Source of the DNA: Burkholderia cepacia GG4
GTDB lineage: Bacteria; Pseudomonadota; Gammaproteobacteria; Burkholderiales; Burkholderiaceae
Reading direction: 5' to 3'
Assembly (NCBI RefSeq): GCF_000292915.1
Contig: NC_018514.1
Location: forward strand, 62,001-126,000
DNA length: 64,000 nucleotides
Positions within the stretch are counted from its first letter, which is position 1; each line of letters begins with the position of its first letter. The translations under genes were made by a program, and so were the position numbers. Below, piece after piece: positions 1 to 9,122 of this stretch. Under the pieces are notes generated by a model. It saw nothing but the letters and a program-made list of their open reading frames with translations, was not told the DNA's origin and made no database searches.

Positions 1-57
1 GTTAATCGACGAAGTTATCGGTGTAAACGCTAGATCGCTGGAATTCGACTGCTTCTG

Positions 58-79
58 TACCATGGTAGATATCGATATC
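58..79. promoter_or_regulatory. Nested palindromes upstream of the GntR gene, possible operator
   Basis: TACCATGGTA (58-67) is a perfect 10-bp palindrome and runs straight into GATATCGATATC, a second perfect palindrome. They lie 20-40 bp before the GntR start, where an autoregulatory site would sit. The bases do not closely match a named FCD-type GntR consensus, so this is suggestive only. Confidence 0.3.
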
Positions 80-99
80 GAGTCGGATCAATCGCAACC

Positions 100-831
100 A
101 TGAGCGAAACGGCAGCACTGGAAGAAGAGGACGTCGTCGTCACGGCGTTGCAGGGGTTCTCGCTGGACGAGAGCCGGTCGTATACGGAGCAGGTGCATGC
201 GCTGCTGCGCCACGCGATCGTGCGCGGCGCGCTGCCGCCGCGCACCGCGCTGTCGGAGGCGGTGATCTCCACGACGATCAAGGTCAGCCGCACGCCGGTG
301 CGCGAAGCGTTCGCGCAGCTTGCCGACGAGCGGCTCGTGCAGATCATCCGGAAGGTCGGCACGCTGGTCGCGCCGATTCCGGTGTCGATCCTCGAGGAAG
401 GGCGGTTCGCGCGCAGCACGCTCGAATGCGCGAACCACGTCGAGCTCGCGCAGAAGATCACGCCGGCGCAGCTCGCGGAGCTGTCGCGGATCATCGACGC
501 GCAGCGCGAGGCCGTGGCCGCGGGCGACGTCGAAGCGTTCTTCGATCTCGACGAGGCGATGCACGGCCAGATGTTCGCGTTCGCGGGCCGGCCGCACGTG
601 TGGGAAATGCTGCAGCCGATGAAGCGCCAGTTCGACCGCGTGCGCTGGCTGCTGCTCGATCGCGTCGAGGATCACGCGCGCCGCGCGCTGCAGGAACACG
701 AGCAGATCCTTGCGCACATCGCGTCGCGCAACATGGCGCTGCTCGGCGCGTCCGTCGCGACGCACGTCGACCGGATCGGCTCGCACCTGCCCGAAGTGCG
801 CAGCCGCGCGCCCCATTACTTTGTCGACTGA
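100..831 (+). CDS. GntR-family (FCD domain) transcriptional regulator
   Basis: A 243-residue DNA-binding regulator. An N-terminal winged helix-turn-helix (about residues 25-95) carries the GntR hallmark 'SRTPVREAFAQL' in the recognition-helix region. An all-helical FCD ligand-binding domain follows, with acidic and histidine positions ('DLDEAMHGQMF', 'EHEQILAHI') typical of metal/carboxylate-binding FCD proteins. It is the first gene of a co-oriented run ending at 5702, only 21 bp upstream of the mannonate dehydratase, so it probably senses a sugar acid and controls that pathway. The ATG has only a weak ribosome-binding site. It could also act as a global FadR-like regulator, but the context favours a local role. 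Confidence 0.9.
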   Translation: MSETAALEEEDVVVTALQGFSLDESRSYTEQVHALLRHAIVRGALPPRTALSEAVISTTIKVSRTPVREAFAQLADERLVQIIRKVGTLVAPIPVSILEEGRFARSTLECANHVELAQKITPAQLAELSRIIDAQREAVAAGDVEAFFDLDEAMHGQMFAFAGRPHVWEMLQPMKRQFDRVRWLLLDRVEDHARRALQEHEQILAHIASRNMALLGASVATHVDRIGSHLPEVRSRAPHYFVD

Positions 832-852
832 ACCGCCCGCTGGAGGAGCGCA

Positions 853-2061
853 GTGAAAATCGAACGCTTGCAGACCATCGTCACGTGTCCGGGCCGGAAC
901 TTCGTGACGGTGAAGATCGTGACCGACGAAGGCGTCTACGGCCTCGGCGACGCGACGCTCAACGGCCGCGAGCTCGCGGTGCGCGCGTATCTGGAGGACC
1001 ACGTGTTCCCGTGCCTCGTCGGCCGCGACCCGCGCAACATCGAGGACATCTGGCAATACCTGTATCGCGGCGCGTACTGGCGGCGCGGACCCGTGACGAT
1101 GACGGCGATCGCCGCGATCGACATGGCGCTGTGGGACATCAAGGGCAAGCTTGCCGGCATGCCCGTCTACCAGTTGCTCGGCGGCAAGAGCCGCGACGGC
1201 CTGATGGTGTACGGCCACGCGAACGGGCGCGATCACGAGGAAGCCGTCGATGCGGTGCGCGAGCACATCGAGGCCGGCTATCGCGCGATTCGCGTGCAAT
1301 CGGGCGTGCCGGGGCTCGACAAGGTGTACGGCGTCGGCAAGACGGCTGGCGCGTACGAGCCAGCCGAGAAGGGGCTGCCGCCCGAGGAGCCGTGGGACAC
1401 CGCGCTGTACCTGCGCCACACGCCGGAACTGTTCCGCAAGGTGCGCGACGCGGTCGGCGATGCGCCGCACCTGCTGCACGACGCGCATCACCGGCTCACG
1501 CCGATCGAGGCCGCGCGGCTCGGCCGCGATCTCGAACCGCATCGCCTGTTCTGGCTCGAGGACGCGACGCCAGCGGAGAACCAGGACGCGTTCCGCCTGA
1601 TCCGCCAGCACACGACGACGCCGCTCGCGGTCGGCGAGGTATTCAACTCGATCTGGGATTGCAAGGACTTGATCCGCGACCAGCTGATCGACTACATCCG
1701 CGCGACGATCGTGCATGCCGGCGGCATCACGCACGTGCGGCGCATTGCCGACTACGCGGCGATGTACCAGGTGCGCACCGGGTTCCACGGCGCGACCGAC
1801 CTGTCGCCCGTCTGCATGGCGGCGGCCGTGAACTTCGGGCTGTGGGCGCCGAACTTCGGCATCCAGGAACTGATGCCGCACAGCGCGCTGACCGATGAAG
1901 TGTTTCCGCACAGCTACCGCTTCGACGACGGTTATCTCGTGATGGACGACGTGCCGGGCCTCGGCGTCGACATCGACGAGACGCTGGCCGCGAAGTATCC
2001 GTACGAGCGCGCCTACCTGCCGGTCGCGCGGTTGCGCGACGGCTCGATGTGGAACTGGTGA
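853..2061 (+). CDS. manD: D-mannonate dehydratase, enolase superfamily (ManD/RspA type)
   Basis: A 402-residue enolase-superfamily protein that would dehydrate D-mannonate to 2-keto-3-deoxygluconate (some family members act weakly on D-gluconate or are nearly inactive 'starvation sensing' RspA proteins). The N-terminal capping domain has the characteristic [10 protein letters not shown] segment. The barrel carries the expected metal-ligand positions: 'LLHDAHH', 'FWLEDATP' and 'AVGEVFNS' (Asp, Glu, Glu), followed by the '[11 protein letters not shown]' histidine. The start is a GTG with a strong GGAGG site. It is followed after 29 bp by an RspB-like dehydrogenase, the same RspA/RspB pairing seen in enteric bacteria. 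Exact substrate is inferred from family only. Confidence 0.88.
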   Translation: MKIERLQTIVTCPGRNFVTVKIVTDEGVYGLGDATLNGRELAVRAYLEDHVFPCLVGRDPRNIEDIWQYLYRGAYWRRGPVTMTAIAAIDMALWDIKGKLAGMPVYQLLGGKSRDGLMVYGHANGRDHEEAVDAVREHIEAGYRAIRVQSGVPGLDKVYGVGKTAGAYEPAEKGLPPEEPWDTALYLRHTPELFRKVRDAVGDAPHLLHDAHHRLTPIEAARLGRDLEPHRLFWLEDATPAENQDAFRLIRQHTTTPLAVGEVFNSIWDCKDLIRDQLIDYIRATIVHAGGITHVRRIADYAAMYQVRTGFHGATDLSPVCMAAAVNFGLWAPNFGIQELMPHSALTDEVFPHSYRFDDGYLVMDDVPGLGVDIDETLAAKYPYERAYLPVARLRDGSMWNW

Positions 2062-2090
2062 GCGACGAAGATCCGAAGGAGAGAACCGAA

Positions 2091-3122
2091 ATGTTGAGCG
2101 TCGTTGTCGATCGTCCGAACAGCATGGGCGTGCGCGAGGTGCCGCTGCCCGCGCCCGCCGCCGGCGAAGTGCGCGTGAAGGTGCGCTATGCGGGCATCTG
2201 CGGGTCGGACCTGCACATCTTTCACGGCAAGAATCCGTTCGTGTCGTACCCGCGCATCATCGGCCATGAATTCGTCGGCTCGATCGAGTCGGTCGGCGCG
2301 GGCGTCGACGCCGCGCGGCTCGGCGAGACCGTCGCGGTCGATCCGGTGATCAGCTGCGGGCATTGCCATGCGTGCACGATCGGCCGGCGCAACGTGTGCC
2401 GGCACCTGACCGTGCTCGGCGTGCATCGCGACGGCGGCTTCAGCGAGTACACGTGCGTGCCGGCCGGCAATGCATACCGGATTCCGGACGCGATCGCCGA
2501 TACCTGCGCGGCGATCGTCGAGCCGTTCGCGGTCGCCGCGAACGCGACGTCGCGCACCGGTGTGCTGCCCGGCGATGTCGCGCTGATCTACGGCGCCGGC
2601 ACCGTCGGACTGACGATCCTGCAGGTGCTCAAGCGCGTGTACGGCATTCGCGCGTTCATCACCGACCGGCTCGACTCGCGGCTGCAGCTCGCGCGCAAGT
2701 GCGGCGCGGCGGAGGACGAGATCATCAACACGAGCGTCGAGTCGCTGCCCGCCGCGCTGGAGCAGCGCGGCGTCGACGGCGGGCCGACGCTGATCTTCGA
2801 TGCGGTCTGCCATCCGTCGATTCTCGAGGAGGCCGTGCGGATCGCCGCGCCGGCCGGCCGGATCGGCGTGCTCGGGTTTTCGTCGGAGCCGTCCGCGATC
2901 GTGCAGGCGGAGCTGACGAAGAAGGAGCTGACGCTGGCCGCATCGCGGCTCAACTGCGCGATGTTCCCGCAGGTGATCGACTGGATCGGCCGCGGGCTGA
3001 TCCAGCCCGAGCACATCGTTACGCACAAGGTGGGCTTTCGCAACGTCGCGCAGGCGTTCGAGATGGCCGAACGCAATCCCGCGGAGAGCTGCAAGATCCT
3101 GCTCGACTTCGCGGGCGGCTGA
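2091..3122 (+). CDS. Zinc-binding alcohol dehydrogenase, RspB/L-idonate dehydrogenase-like
   Basis: A medium-chain zinc dehydrogenase of 343 residues. Catalytic zinc ligands are visible in 'GICGSDLH' and 'IIGHEF'. The structural zinc lobe is 'CGHCHACTIGRRNVC', and the Rossmann segment is 'ALIYGAGTVGLTIL'. It most likely oxidises a polyol or aldonate (L-galactonate, L-idonate or similar) with NAD(P), feeding the same pathway as the mannonate dehydratase before it. The ATG at 2091 follows GAAGGAGAG. An upstream in-frame ATG at 2049 would overlap the manD end and lacks a good site, so 2091 is preferred. Confidence 0.88.
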   Translation: MLSVVVDRPNSMGVREVPLPAPAAGEVRVKVRYAGICGSDLHIFHGKNPFVSYPRIIGHEFVGSIESVGAGVDAARLGETVAVDPVISCGHCHACTIGRRNVCRHLTVLGVHRDGGFSEYTCVPAGNAYRIPDAIADTCAAIVEPFAVAANATSRTGVLPGDVALIYGAGTVGLTILQVLKRVYGIRAFITDRLDSRLQLARKCGAAEDEIINTSVESLPAALEQRGVDGGPTLIFDAVCHPSILEEAVRIAAPAGRIGVLGFSSEPSAIVQAELTKKELTLAASRLNCAMFPQVIDWIGRGLIQPEHIVTHKVGFRNVAQAFEMAERNPAESCKILLDFAGG

Positions 3123-3138
3123 TACCGGTTCGTGTCGA

Positions 3139-3179
3139 CGGCCGGGGGGGGCATCGCGCGTGTCGCGCCACCCCGGCCG
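3139..3179. other. Intercistronic GC-rich hairpin
   Basis: A 12-bp stem (CGGCCGGGGGGG against CCACCCCGGCCG, one mismatch) with a 17-base loop, sitting in the 170-bp gap between the zinc dehydrogenase and the YiaK-like gene. There is no T tract, so it looks more like an RNA-stability or attenuation element than a classical terminator. Confidence 0.35.
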
Positions 3180-3292
3180 CATGACGCGATCGCTCGCCGC
3201 CGGCGAGCCGGGGCGGCGCGAATCCCGCGCGCCGCGTCGAGGGCAGGAGCGGGATCGAACACATCGAAATCCAATATCAGGAGACAGGCATC

Positions 3293-4327
3293 GTGACCCG
3301 GATTGCCTTCGAGGAAATGCAGCGCGCGATTCAATCGGCGCTCGTGAATGCCGGCATGCGCGAACGCGACGCCGAAATCTGTGCGCGCGTGCACACCGAA
3401 TCGACCTGTGACGGCGTCAATTCACACGGCATCAATCGTGTGGCGCGATTCGTCGATTATCTCGACAAAGGGTGGGTGAACCTTGACGGAGCGCGCACGC
3501 CAGTCAAGCAGTTCGGCGCGATCGAGGTCTGCGACGGCCAGCGCGGCCCGGGCATTCTCAATGCGCTGTCCGCGACCGACCGGGCCATCGAGATCGCCGA
3601 CGCGCAAGGCGTCGGCATCGTGGCGATGCGCAACGCGACCCACTGGATGCGGGGCGGCACTTATGGCTGGCACGCGGCCGAGCGCGGCTACATCGCGATC
3701 TGCTGGACCAACACCGAATCCTGCATGCCCGCATGGGGCGGCAAGAACACGCGCGTCGGCAACAACCCGTTCGTGATGGCGGTGCCGCGCGAGCGCGGCC
3801 ATATCGTGCTCGACATGGCGATGTCGCAGTACTCGTACGGCAAGCTGCAGGCCACCCGCCTCAAGGGGAAGAACATGCCGTTTCCCGCCGGCTTCGACAG
3901 CGACGGGAAGCTAACCGCCGAGCCCGGTCCGATCGAGGCGTCGATGCGAATCCTGCCGATGGGCTACTGGAAGGGTTCGGGGTTCGCGATCATGCTCGAC
4001 GTGCTGGCGGCGGTGCTGTCCGAAGGGCTTGCGACGAACGGGATCGATGCGATTCAGCAGGGGAGCTGCACCGGGTGCTCGCAGGTCTTCATCGTGATCG
4101 ACCCGCGCAAGCTCGGCGGTGAAGCCTTCACGAACCACGTGGCCGACGGCGTGGCGGACTACGTGAACGCGTCCGAACTCGCGGAACGCAGCGACGAGGT
4201 GCTCTATCCGGGGCAGAGCGCGCTGCGCACGCGGATCGAACAGCGGCAGCACGGCATCGCCGTCGACGACGGGATCTGGGCCGACGTGCTCGCGCTCGCG
4301 GAGCGGCGGGCGTCGCCGCAGCGCTGA
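3293..4327 (+). CDS. Malate/L-lactate dehydrogenase family oxidoreductase (YiaK/Ldh_2 type)
   Basis: A 344-residue NAD(P)H-dependent keto-acid reductase of the Ldh_2/YlbC/YiaK family. The family's active-site 'SHGINR' follows 'ESTCDGVN' near residue 45, and the nucleotide-binding region includes 'GNNPFVMAVPR' and 'YWKGSGFAIMLD'. The sequence is closest by eye to 2,3-diketo-L-gulonate reductase (YiaK), suggesting reduction of a diketo or keto sugar acid. The GTG start follows CAGGAGACAGG at good spacing. It sits between the sugar-acid dehydrogenase and the permease, consistent with a catabolic module for an aldonate or uronate. Malate, lactate or ureidoglycolate substrates cannot be excluded. 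Confidence 0.87.
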   Translation: MTRIAFEEMQRAIQSALVNAGMRERDAEICARVHTESTCDGVNSHGINRVARFVDYLDKGWVNLDGARTPVKQFGAIEVCDGQRGPGILNALSATDRAIEIADAQGVGIVAMRNATHWMRGGTYGWHAAERGYIAICWTNTESCMPAWGGKNTRVGNNPFVMAVPRERGHIVLDMAMSQYSYGKLQATRLKGKNMPFPAGFDSDGKLTAEPGPIEASMRILPMGYWKGSGFAIMLDVLAAVLSEGLATNGIDAIQQGSCTGCSQVFIVIDPRKLGGEAFTNHVADGVADYVNASELAERSDEVLYPGQSALRTRIEQRQHGIAVDDGIWADVLALAERRASPQR

Positions 4328-4412
4328 CGAAACGACGGCGGGCGCGCCGGAACGGACTGACGAATCCCCCCTGTTGCTGGAAAGACGGTTGTTTTCATCT
4401 GGAGAACTGACC

Positions 4413-5702
4413 ATGAGGGTGAATGTCGCGCTTGCGCTGGACGCAGGCATCGAGGCACGGAACGAAGACGCGTTGTACCGGAAAGTGATACTGAGGATCG
4501 TCCCGCTGTTTTTCCTCGGTTTCATCATGTCGTACCTGGATCGCGTCAACATCGGCTTCGCGAAATTGCAGATGGCGGCCGATTTCGGCCTGACGAATGC
4601 ATCGTTCGCACTCGGTGCGAGCGTGTTCTTCTGGGGCTACATGCTGTTCGAGATCCCGAGCAACCTGATCCTGCGGCGGGTCGGCGCGCGGGCGTGGATC
4701 GCGCGGATCATGATCACCTGGGGGATCGTGTCGATCCTGATGGTGTTCTCGCGAAACGAAGCCGCGTTCTATTCGCTGCGGTTCCTGCTGGGCGTCTGCG
4801 AGGCCGGCTTCGTCCCGGGCGTCATGTACTACACGAACACGTGGCTGCCGGCCCGGCGCCAGAGCGGCATGTACTCGCTGTTCCTGATGGCGTTGCCGAT
4901 CGCCGTCGTGTTCGGCGCGCCGCTGTCCGGCGCGATCATGGAGACGATGGGCGGCGTCGCGGGCATCCACGGATGGCAGTGGCTGTTCCTGCTCGAAGGG
5001 CTGCCGTCGGTGGTGCTGGGCGTCGTGATCCTGATGCTGCTGCGCAACAAGCCGGCCGACGTGGACTGGCTGACGCCGCATGAGAAGCAGATCATCGAGG
5101 CGAATGTCGCGACGGAGGCGGCCTTCAAGTCGCATCGCGTGGCCGATGCATTCCGGTCGCCGAAGATCTACGCGCTGATCGTCGTGATGATCCTGTTCAA
5201 CACCGGGTTCTATGGCCTGACGTTCTGGATGCCGACGCTGTTTCACGAGGCGGGCGTCGTGAACAACCTGAACGTCGGGTTGCTGACGGCCATCCCGTTC
5301 GGCGTCGCGGCGATCTGCATGTACGTGAACGCGAAGCGCGCGGAGCAATCCGGGCGGCTGCGGCGGCACGGCGTGGTGCCCGTCGCGCTGGCCGCGATCG
5401 GCCTGTTCGTCGCGACGATGGCGCACGACAACTTCTGGCTCGCGCTGGTGATGCTGACCGTCGCGACGTCGGGCATCCTGTCGCTGATGCCGATCTACTG
5501 GACCCTGCCGGGGCGCGTGCTGTCCGGCCCGGCGGCGGCGGCCGGCTTCGCGCTGATCAACGCATGCGGGAGCCTGTCCGGCATTCTGGGCGCGATGATC
5601 ATCGGCTATGCGGGCCTCCGGGTCGGCATGACCATCCTCGCCGGCTTCCTGGTGTTGTGCAGCGTCGTGTTCTATCGGGTCTGCCCGCGCACGGCGGACT
5701 AG
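4413..5702 (+). CDS. MFS transporter, anion:cation symporter (ACS) family
   Basis: A 12-helix inner-membrane permease of about 429 residues. After a short N-terminal tail the ACS signature 'MSYLDRVNIGFAKLQM' marks the first helix, as in glucarate, galactonate and phthalate permeases. The central loop contains 'LRNKPADVDWLTPHEK', also typical of the family. It is the last gene of the sugar-acid operon and presumably imports the substrate together with protons. The ATG at 4413 follows CTGGAGAAC; the longer TTG start at 4374 lacks support. It ends 36 bp from the oppositely oriented siderophore receptor. Confidence 0.9.
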   Translation: MRVNVALALDAGIEARNEDALYRKVILRIVPLFFLGFIMSYLDRVNIGFAKLQMAADFGLTNASFALGASVFFWGYMLFEIPSNLILRRVGARAWIARIMITWGIVSILMVFSRNEAAFYSLRFLLGVCEAGFVPGVMYYTNTWLPARRQSGMYSLFLMALPIAVVFGAPLSGAIMETMGGVAGIHGWQWLFLLEGLPSVVLGVVILMLLRNKPADVDWLTPHEKQIIEANVATEAAFKSHRVADAFRSPKIYALIVVMILFNTGFYGLTFWMPTLFHEAGVVNNLNVGLLTAIPFGVAAICMYVNAKRAEQSGRLRRHGVVPVALAAIGLFVATMAHDNFWLALVMLTVATSGILSLMPIYWTLPGRVLSGPAAAAGFALINACGSLSGILGAMIIGYAGLRVGMTILAGFLVLCSVVFYRVCPRTAD

Positions 5703-5738
5703 CCGCGCGCCAGGCCGCGGCCGTCCGCACGATGGCGG

Positions 5739-7907
5739 TCAGAACGACACCGTCGTCGTCAGCGTGACGAGCCGCGGCTCGCCGACCGCGACGATCAGGT
5801 TGCTGTTGCTCGACGGGTAATAGGTCTTGTCGAGCAGGTTCTTCACGTTGAGCTGGAAGCGCGTCGGGAACTTGCCGATCGTCGTTTCGTATGCCGCGAA
5901 CGCGTCGACGGTCACGTAGCCGGGCAGCGTGAAGCTGTTCGCGGTGTCGCCGGGCCGCGCGCCGACGAGCCGTGCGCCGCCGCCGAAGCGCCAGCGTCCG
6001 GGCAGGTTCGCGAGCGTGGTGTCGTACACCGCGAAAAGGCTGCCGGTGTGGCGTGCGACGTTGACGAGCGGCGTGTTGCTGTCGCGGTCGTTCGCGTTCG
6101 TGTATGCGTAGCTGCCGATCAGGCTCAGGTGCCGGGTCAGTTGTCCGGCGACGTCGAGTTCGATCCCGCGCGAGCGCGCGGTACCGATCGTCGACGTGAG
6201 GTCGCCGACCGTGACCGCGACGTTGCGCTTGTCGATCTGGTAGGCCGCGAGCGTGCCGGTGATCCCGGGCTTCAGGCTGAACTTCAAGCCGGCTTCCAGC
6301 ACGCGGCCGAATTCCGGCGCGAGCGGCGCGGCGACGTTCGACGCGACGTTCGGCTTGAACGAACGGCTCACGTTCGCATACGCGGTCAGCGACGGCGTGA
6401 GCGCATACGCGAGCCCGAACTGCGGCAGCCACACGTTGCCGTGCGAGCGGTCGGCGAACACGAACGGCCGCCCCATCCCCGATTCCTGCTGCCAGTCCTC
6501 CCAGCGCAGCCCGCCGACCGCGGTGAGCCGGTCGGTGATCTTCACCGAGTCCTGCACGATCATCGAATAGGTGTGGACCTTCGAAAGCGAATCGCTCTGC
6601 TTCGCGCTCACCGTGCCGCCGGGCGCAAGCAGGCCGTAGACGGGATCGTAGAGATTGAAGCCCTTGGTCGCCGTGCCGCGGATCGTGTCGCCGCGGAAGC
6701 TGCGCTGCCGCTCGTATTCGCCGCCGATGTAGATCGCGTGGTTCATCCCCGCGAGCGTCACGTTGCCGAGCAGGCCGAGCGTCGCGATCTGGTCGGAATC
6801 GTTGCGGCCGAGGTTCGCGTCCGATGAGCGTGACAGCGCGCCGGTCGTGCTGTTGAAGGCGGTCGCGCGCGTGATGTACTGGTCGTAGCGGTCGCGGCCC
6901 CAGCCGTAGGTCGCGCGCACGCGCCATGCGTCGGAGAAGCGGTGCTCGATGCGCGCGCGCAGCGTTTCCTGGATCCCGCTGCTTTGCGCCCATGCTTCCT
7001 CGTAGCGGCGATAGCGCAGCGCGTCGTCGGGGCGACCGTTCACGAGCACGGTGCCGCGATCGAACGGCATCATGTAGTCGACGTACTGGTAGCTGACGTC
7101 GATCGACGTGTTCGCGTCGTGCCACGACAGCGCGGGTGCGATCAGCGCGTTGCGTTCGCGGCCGAAGCTGCGCCAGTAGCGGCTCGTGTCGTATTCGCCG
7201 GTGAGCCGGAATGCGAGCGTGCCGCCCGCGACCTGGCCCGGCTTGCCGAGCGGGCCCGTGAGATCGAACTGCGCGCTGCTGCCGCCGTGGCTCGTGCGCG
7301 ACGCGGAGATCGAGCCGCCGAACGTGTCTTCCGGCTTGCGCGTGACGAGGTTGATCACGCCGCCCGGATCCTGCATCCCGTACAGCAGCGAAGCCGGGCC
7401 CTTCAGCACTTCGACGCGGTCGATCGTCGCGAGATAGCTGTGCAGCACCGGTGTGCGCACGCCGTCGACGAGCACGGAACCGTCGTTGTTCGAACCGAAA
7501 CCGCGCTTGATGAACGCGTCGCGCGTGCCGCCGAGCGTGTTGGTCTGCGTGACGCCGCTGATGTTGCCGAGCACGTCGTCGAGCGAGCGCGCCTGCTGGT
7601 CCTGCATCACGCTGCTGCTGACCACGGCGACCGATTGCGGGATCTCCTTCAGCGAACGGTCGTCGCCGCCCGCGATGCGGGTGGTGCGCGGCTGATAGCC
7701 GACCGTCGGGTCGACGGCCGACGATGCGTTGACGCTGATCGCCGGGAGTTCTTGCCCGGCGGGCGTCGTGGGAGCCGATGCGGGAGTGACGGCTTCGGTG
7801 TTGACCGCATGCGCGCCGCTCGCGACGCACAGGGTGATCAGGGCAGGCAGGCTTGTGCGCCACGGACGCAGGGTCCGGGCACGGCGGGGCGTTCGACGGG
7901 ATGGCAT
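5739..7907 (-). CDS. TonB-dependent siderophore receptor
   Basis: A 722-residue outer-membrane receptor of the FhuA/FpvA type. An arginine-rich signal peptide ends near 'GAHA'. The plug domain shows 'IPQSVAVVSSSVMQDQQARSLDD', 'RGFGSNNDGSVLVDGVR' and 'EVLKGPASLLYGMQDPGG', all standard in siderophore receptors. The beta-barrel ends with '...LTTTVSF', an aromatic C-terminus suited to BAM insertion. There is no N-terminal STN signalling domain and no FecR/sigma gene nearby, so regulation is probably by Fur alone, consistent with the Fur box about 80 bp upstream. The siderophore bound cannot be told from sequence; no biosynthesis genes adjoin it. Confidence 0.93.
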   Translation of the reverse strand: MPSRRTPRRARTLRPWRTSLPALITLCVASGAHAVNTEAVTPASAPTTPAGQELPAISVNASSAVDPTVGYQPRTTRIAGGDDRSLKEIPQSVAVVSSSVMQDQQARSLDDVLGNISGVTQTNTLGGTRDAFIKRGFGSNNDGSVLVDGVRTPVLHSYLATIDRVEVLKGPASLLYGMQDPGGVINLVTRKPEDTFGGSISASRTSHGGSSAQFDLTGPLGKPGQVAGGTLAFRLTGEYDTSRYWRSFGRERNALIAPALSWHDANTSIDVSYQYVDYMMPFDRGTVLVNGRPDDALRYRRYEEAWAQSSGIQETLRARIEHRFSDAWRVRATYGWGRDRYDQYITRATAFNSTTGALSRSSDANLGRNDSDQIATLGLLGNVTLAGMNHAIYIGGEYERQRSFRGDTIRGTATKGFNLYDPVYGLLAPGGTVSAKQSDSLSKVHTYSMIVQDSVKITDRLTAVGGLRWEDWQQESGMGRPFVFADRSHGNVWLPQFGLAYALTPSLTAYANVSRSFKPNVASNVAAPLAPEFGRVLEAGLKFSLKPGITGTLAAYQIDKRNVAVTVGDLTSTIGTARSRGIELDVAGQLTRHLSLIGSYAYTNANDRDSNTPLVNVARHTGSLFAVYDTTLANLPGRWRFGGGARLVGARPGDTANSFTLPGYVTVDAFAAYETTIGKFPTRFQLNVKNLLDKTYYPSSNSNLIVAVGEPRLVTLTTTVSF

Positions 7908-7932
7908 GAATCTAGGCAGGATGGAGTACTAA

Positions 7933-8081
7933 GGATCGTGTCGCGGGCCGCGGCGTTTTGTTGCGGCCAAGTTGCGCATGATATCGGTAATGAGAAGCAT
8001 TTGCAATTGTAGTGGGATGATTGATCGCATATGGGCATGATGGCCGGGCCGTTATTCGTCAGCTACCTCAGCGACCAAAAC
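7933..8081. repeat. Direct repeat A, left copy (receptor promoter)
   Basis: About 149 bp resembling 9981-10128 in the same orientation. The first 84 bp are about 77% identical, including an identical 25-base run over the Fur box. A further 38-bp block (8043-8080) is about 76% identical at the same offset. The middle is diverged. Confidence 0.6.
7986..8004 (-). promoter_or_regulatory. Fur box upstream of the siderophore receptor
   Basis: GGTAATGAGAAGCATTTGC matches 14 of 19 positions of the E. coli Fur consensus GATAATGATAATCATTATC. It lies about 80-100 bp before the receptor start at 7907, in divergent position to no other gene. This predicts iron-repressed expression of the receptor. Confidence 0.7.
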
Positions 8082-8167
8082 GGCGTTGACGGGGTCATAT
8101 GTTGCCAGCGCCCGGGGGAGAGCAGGACACCTGCCTGGCCCCGACTCTGCTCGTCCTGGCCACCGTC

Positions 8168-8209
8168 GTCATATGCTCGGGTTTTGTGGATGATTTGTGT
8201 TCACCACTG
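8168..8209. repeat. Direct repeat B, left copy flanking the low-GC island
   Basis: A 42-bp stretch matching 9936-9977 at 32 of 42 positions (GTCAT, TGCTC and TTGTGTT blocks are shared). The two copies directly bracket the two-gene low-GC cargo. Confidence 0.5.
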
Positions 8210-8215
8210 TTAAGG

Positions 8216-8239
8216 AAAAGGCCCGGCTTCTAACCGGGC
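8216..8239 (-). terminator. Rho-independent terminator of the phospholipase operon
   Basis: Read on the minus strand, GCCCGG-TTAGAAG-CCGGGC (8221-8239) is followed by CTTTTCC. It lies 20 bp past the stop of the last gene of the island, so the two-gene unit appears to carry its own terminator. Confidence 0.7.
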
Positions 8240-8258
8240 TTCAATGCAACGCTATAAA

Positions 8259-9113
8259 TTAGTGTCTAACGCCAACCGAGTACACGTCTGGAAAATCGAC
8301 AGGTTTTCCAAGAAATACATTTGGGTTTGCGATTCGCATCATGTCCATTTTTGTGCCCAAATATGAAACAAACGCACGCATATCGACATTTTGTGCGTTG
8401 GCCAAGACGTTCAGTGCCCGTTGGTCACCCATGACACTGGCCAAAGCATATCCCGCATAAACGCTTTCGGGATTCTTTCCATCAATGGCGGCTCTAGCAG
8501 CGAAAATGTATCCGACGAAAGGAGAGCCACTTGCCATGACTATCTGCTCGGCATTCGAATATCTTGCGGACCATTTGCTGTCGTAGCCGCTTTTATTAAG
8601 CTTGTCTAGCAGGGTGCCGCTATTTTGCTTGTATATCTCCCGCATTAGGTAGAAATAACTAGCCTTTATGTTGCCTTGATCGACCAATTTCCCAAGATCG
8701 TCGATGCTCATTTTATATCCTGCCACCACGTCTTCCGGCATCGGATAACCATTTTTTACAAGCCAGTCATACTGCTCTGGCTTATTGAAAGCTATCGCAT
8801 CTTGATCGAATTTACTATAAAACTCATCCATTACTAGCCGATCCGATCCGCTGAACGAATTTCGCAACTCTTCTTCTGTTTTGAAATTTTCTGGCGTGGA
8901 CTTTTTTATGAATTGATATTTATTTGGAATCGCGACTTCATCGGGATTTTCACTGCTTTCATGAAGTGCCTCATTGGATTGCGTAGGTTTTTTGTCGGGT
9001 GCCGGCGCCTGCGTGGTCTCCTGAGTCGGCGCCACTTCCGTATTGATCCGATAAGCGAAATAACCAAGTATCGCCAATGTGCATAGGCCGAAAAATTTCC
9101 ATGTGTATTTCAT
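8259..9113 (-). CDS. Hypothetical membrane-anchored protein, candidate partner/immunity of the phospholipase
   Basis: A 284-residue protein with no family I recognise. One N-terminal membrane helix (about residues 6-23, 'FFGLCTLAILGYFAYRI') is followed by a Pro/Gln/Thr-rich linker and a mostly hydrophilic domain, so it should be anchored in the inner membrane with its bulk in the periplasm. It begins 9 bp after the phospholipase-like gene, with a TTGAGG site overlapping that gene's stop, so the two are co-transcribed. Base composition is clearly lower in GC than the surroundings, indicating acquisition. Position, size and topology resemble immunity proteins of secreted lipases, but this is inference; it could instead be a chaperone or regulator. 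Confidence 0.75.
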   Translation of the reverse strand: MKYTWKFFGLCTLAILGYFAYRINTEVAPTQETTQAPAPDKKPTQSNEALHESSENPDEVAIPNKYQFIKKSTPENFKTEEELRNSFSGSDRLVMDEFYSKFDQDAIAFNKPEQYDWLVKNGYPMPEDVVAGYKMSIDDLGKLVDQGNIKASYFYLMREIYKQNSGTLLDKLNKSGYDSKWSARYSNAEQIVMASGSPFVGYIFAARAAIDGKNPESVYAGYALASVMGDQRALNVLANAQNVDMRAFVSYLGTKMDMMRIANPNVFLGKPVDFPDVYSVGVRH

Positions 9114-9122
9114 AGTCGAGCC

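Noticed and set aside
88..1911. A 607-codon minus-strand open frame opposite the GntR and manD genes
   Set aside because: Antisense shadow; the plus-strand genes have clear family motifs and ribosome sites.
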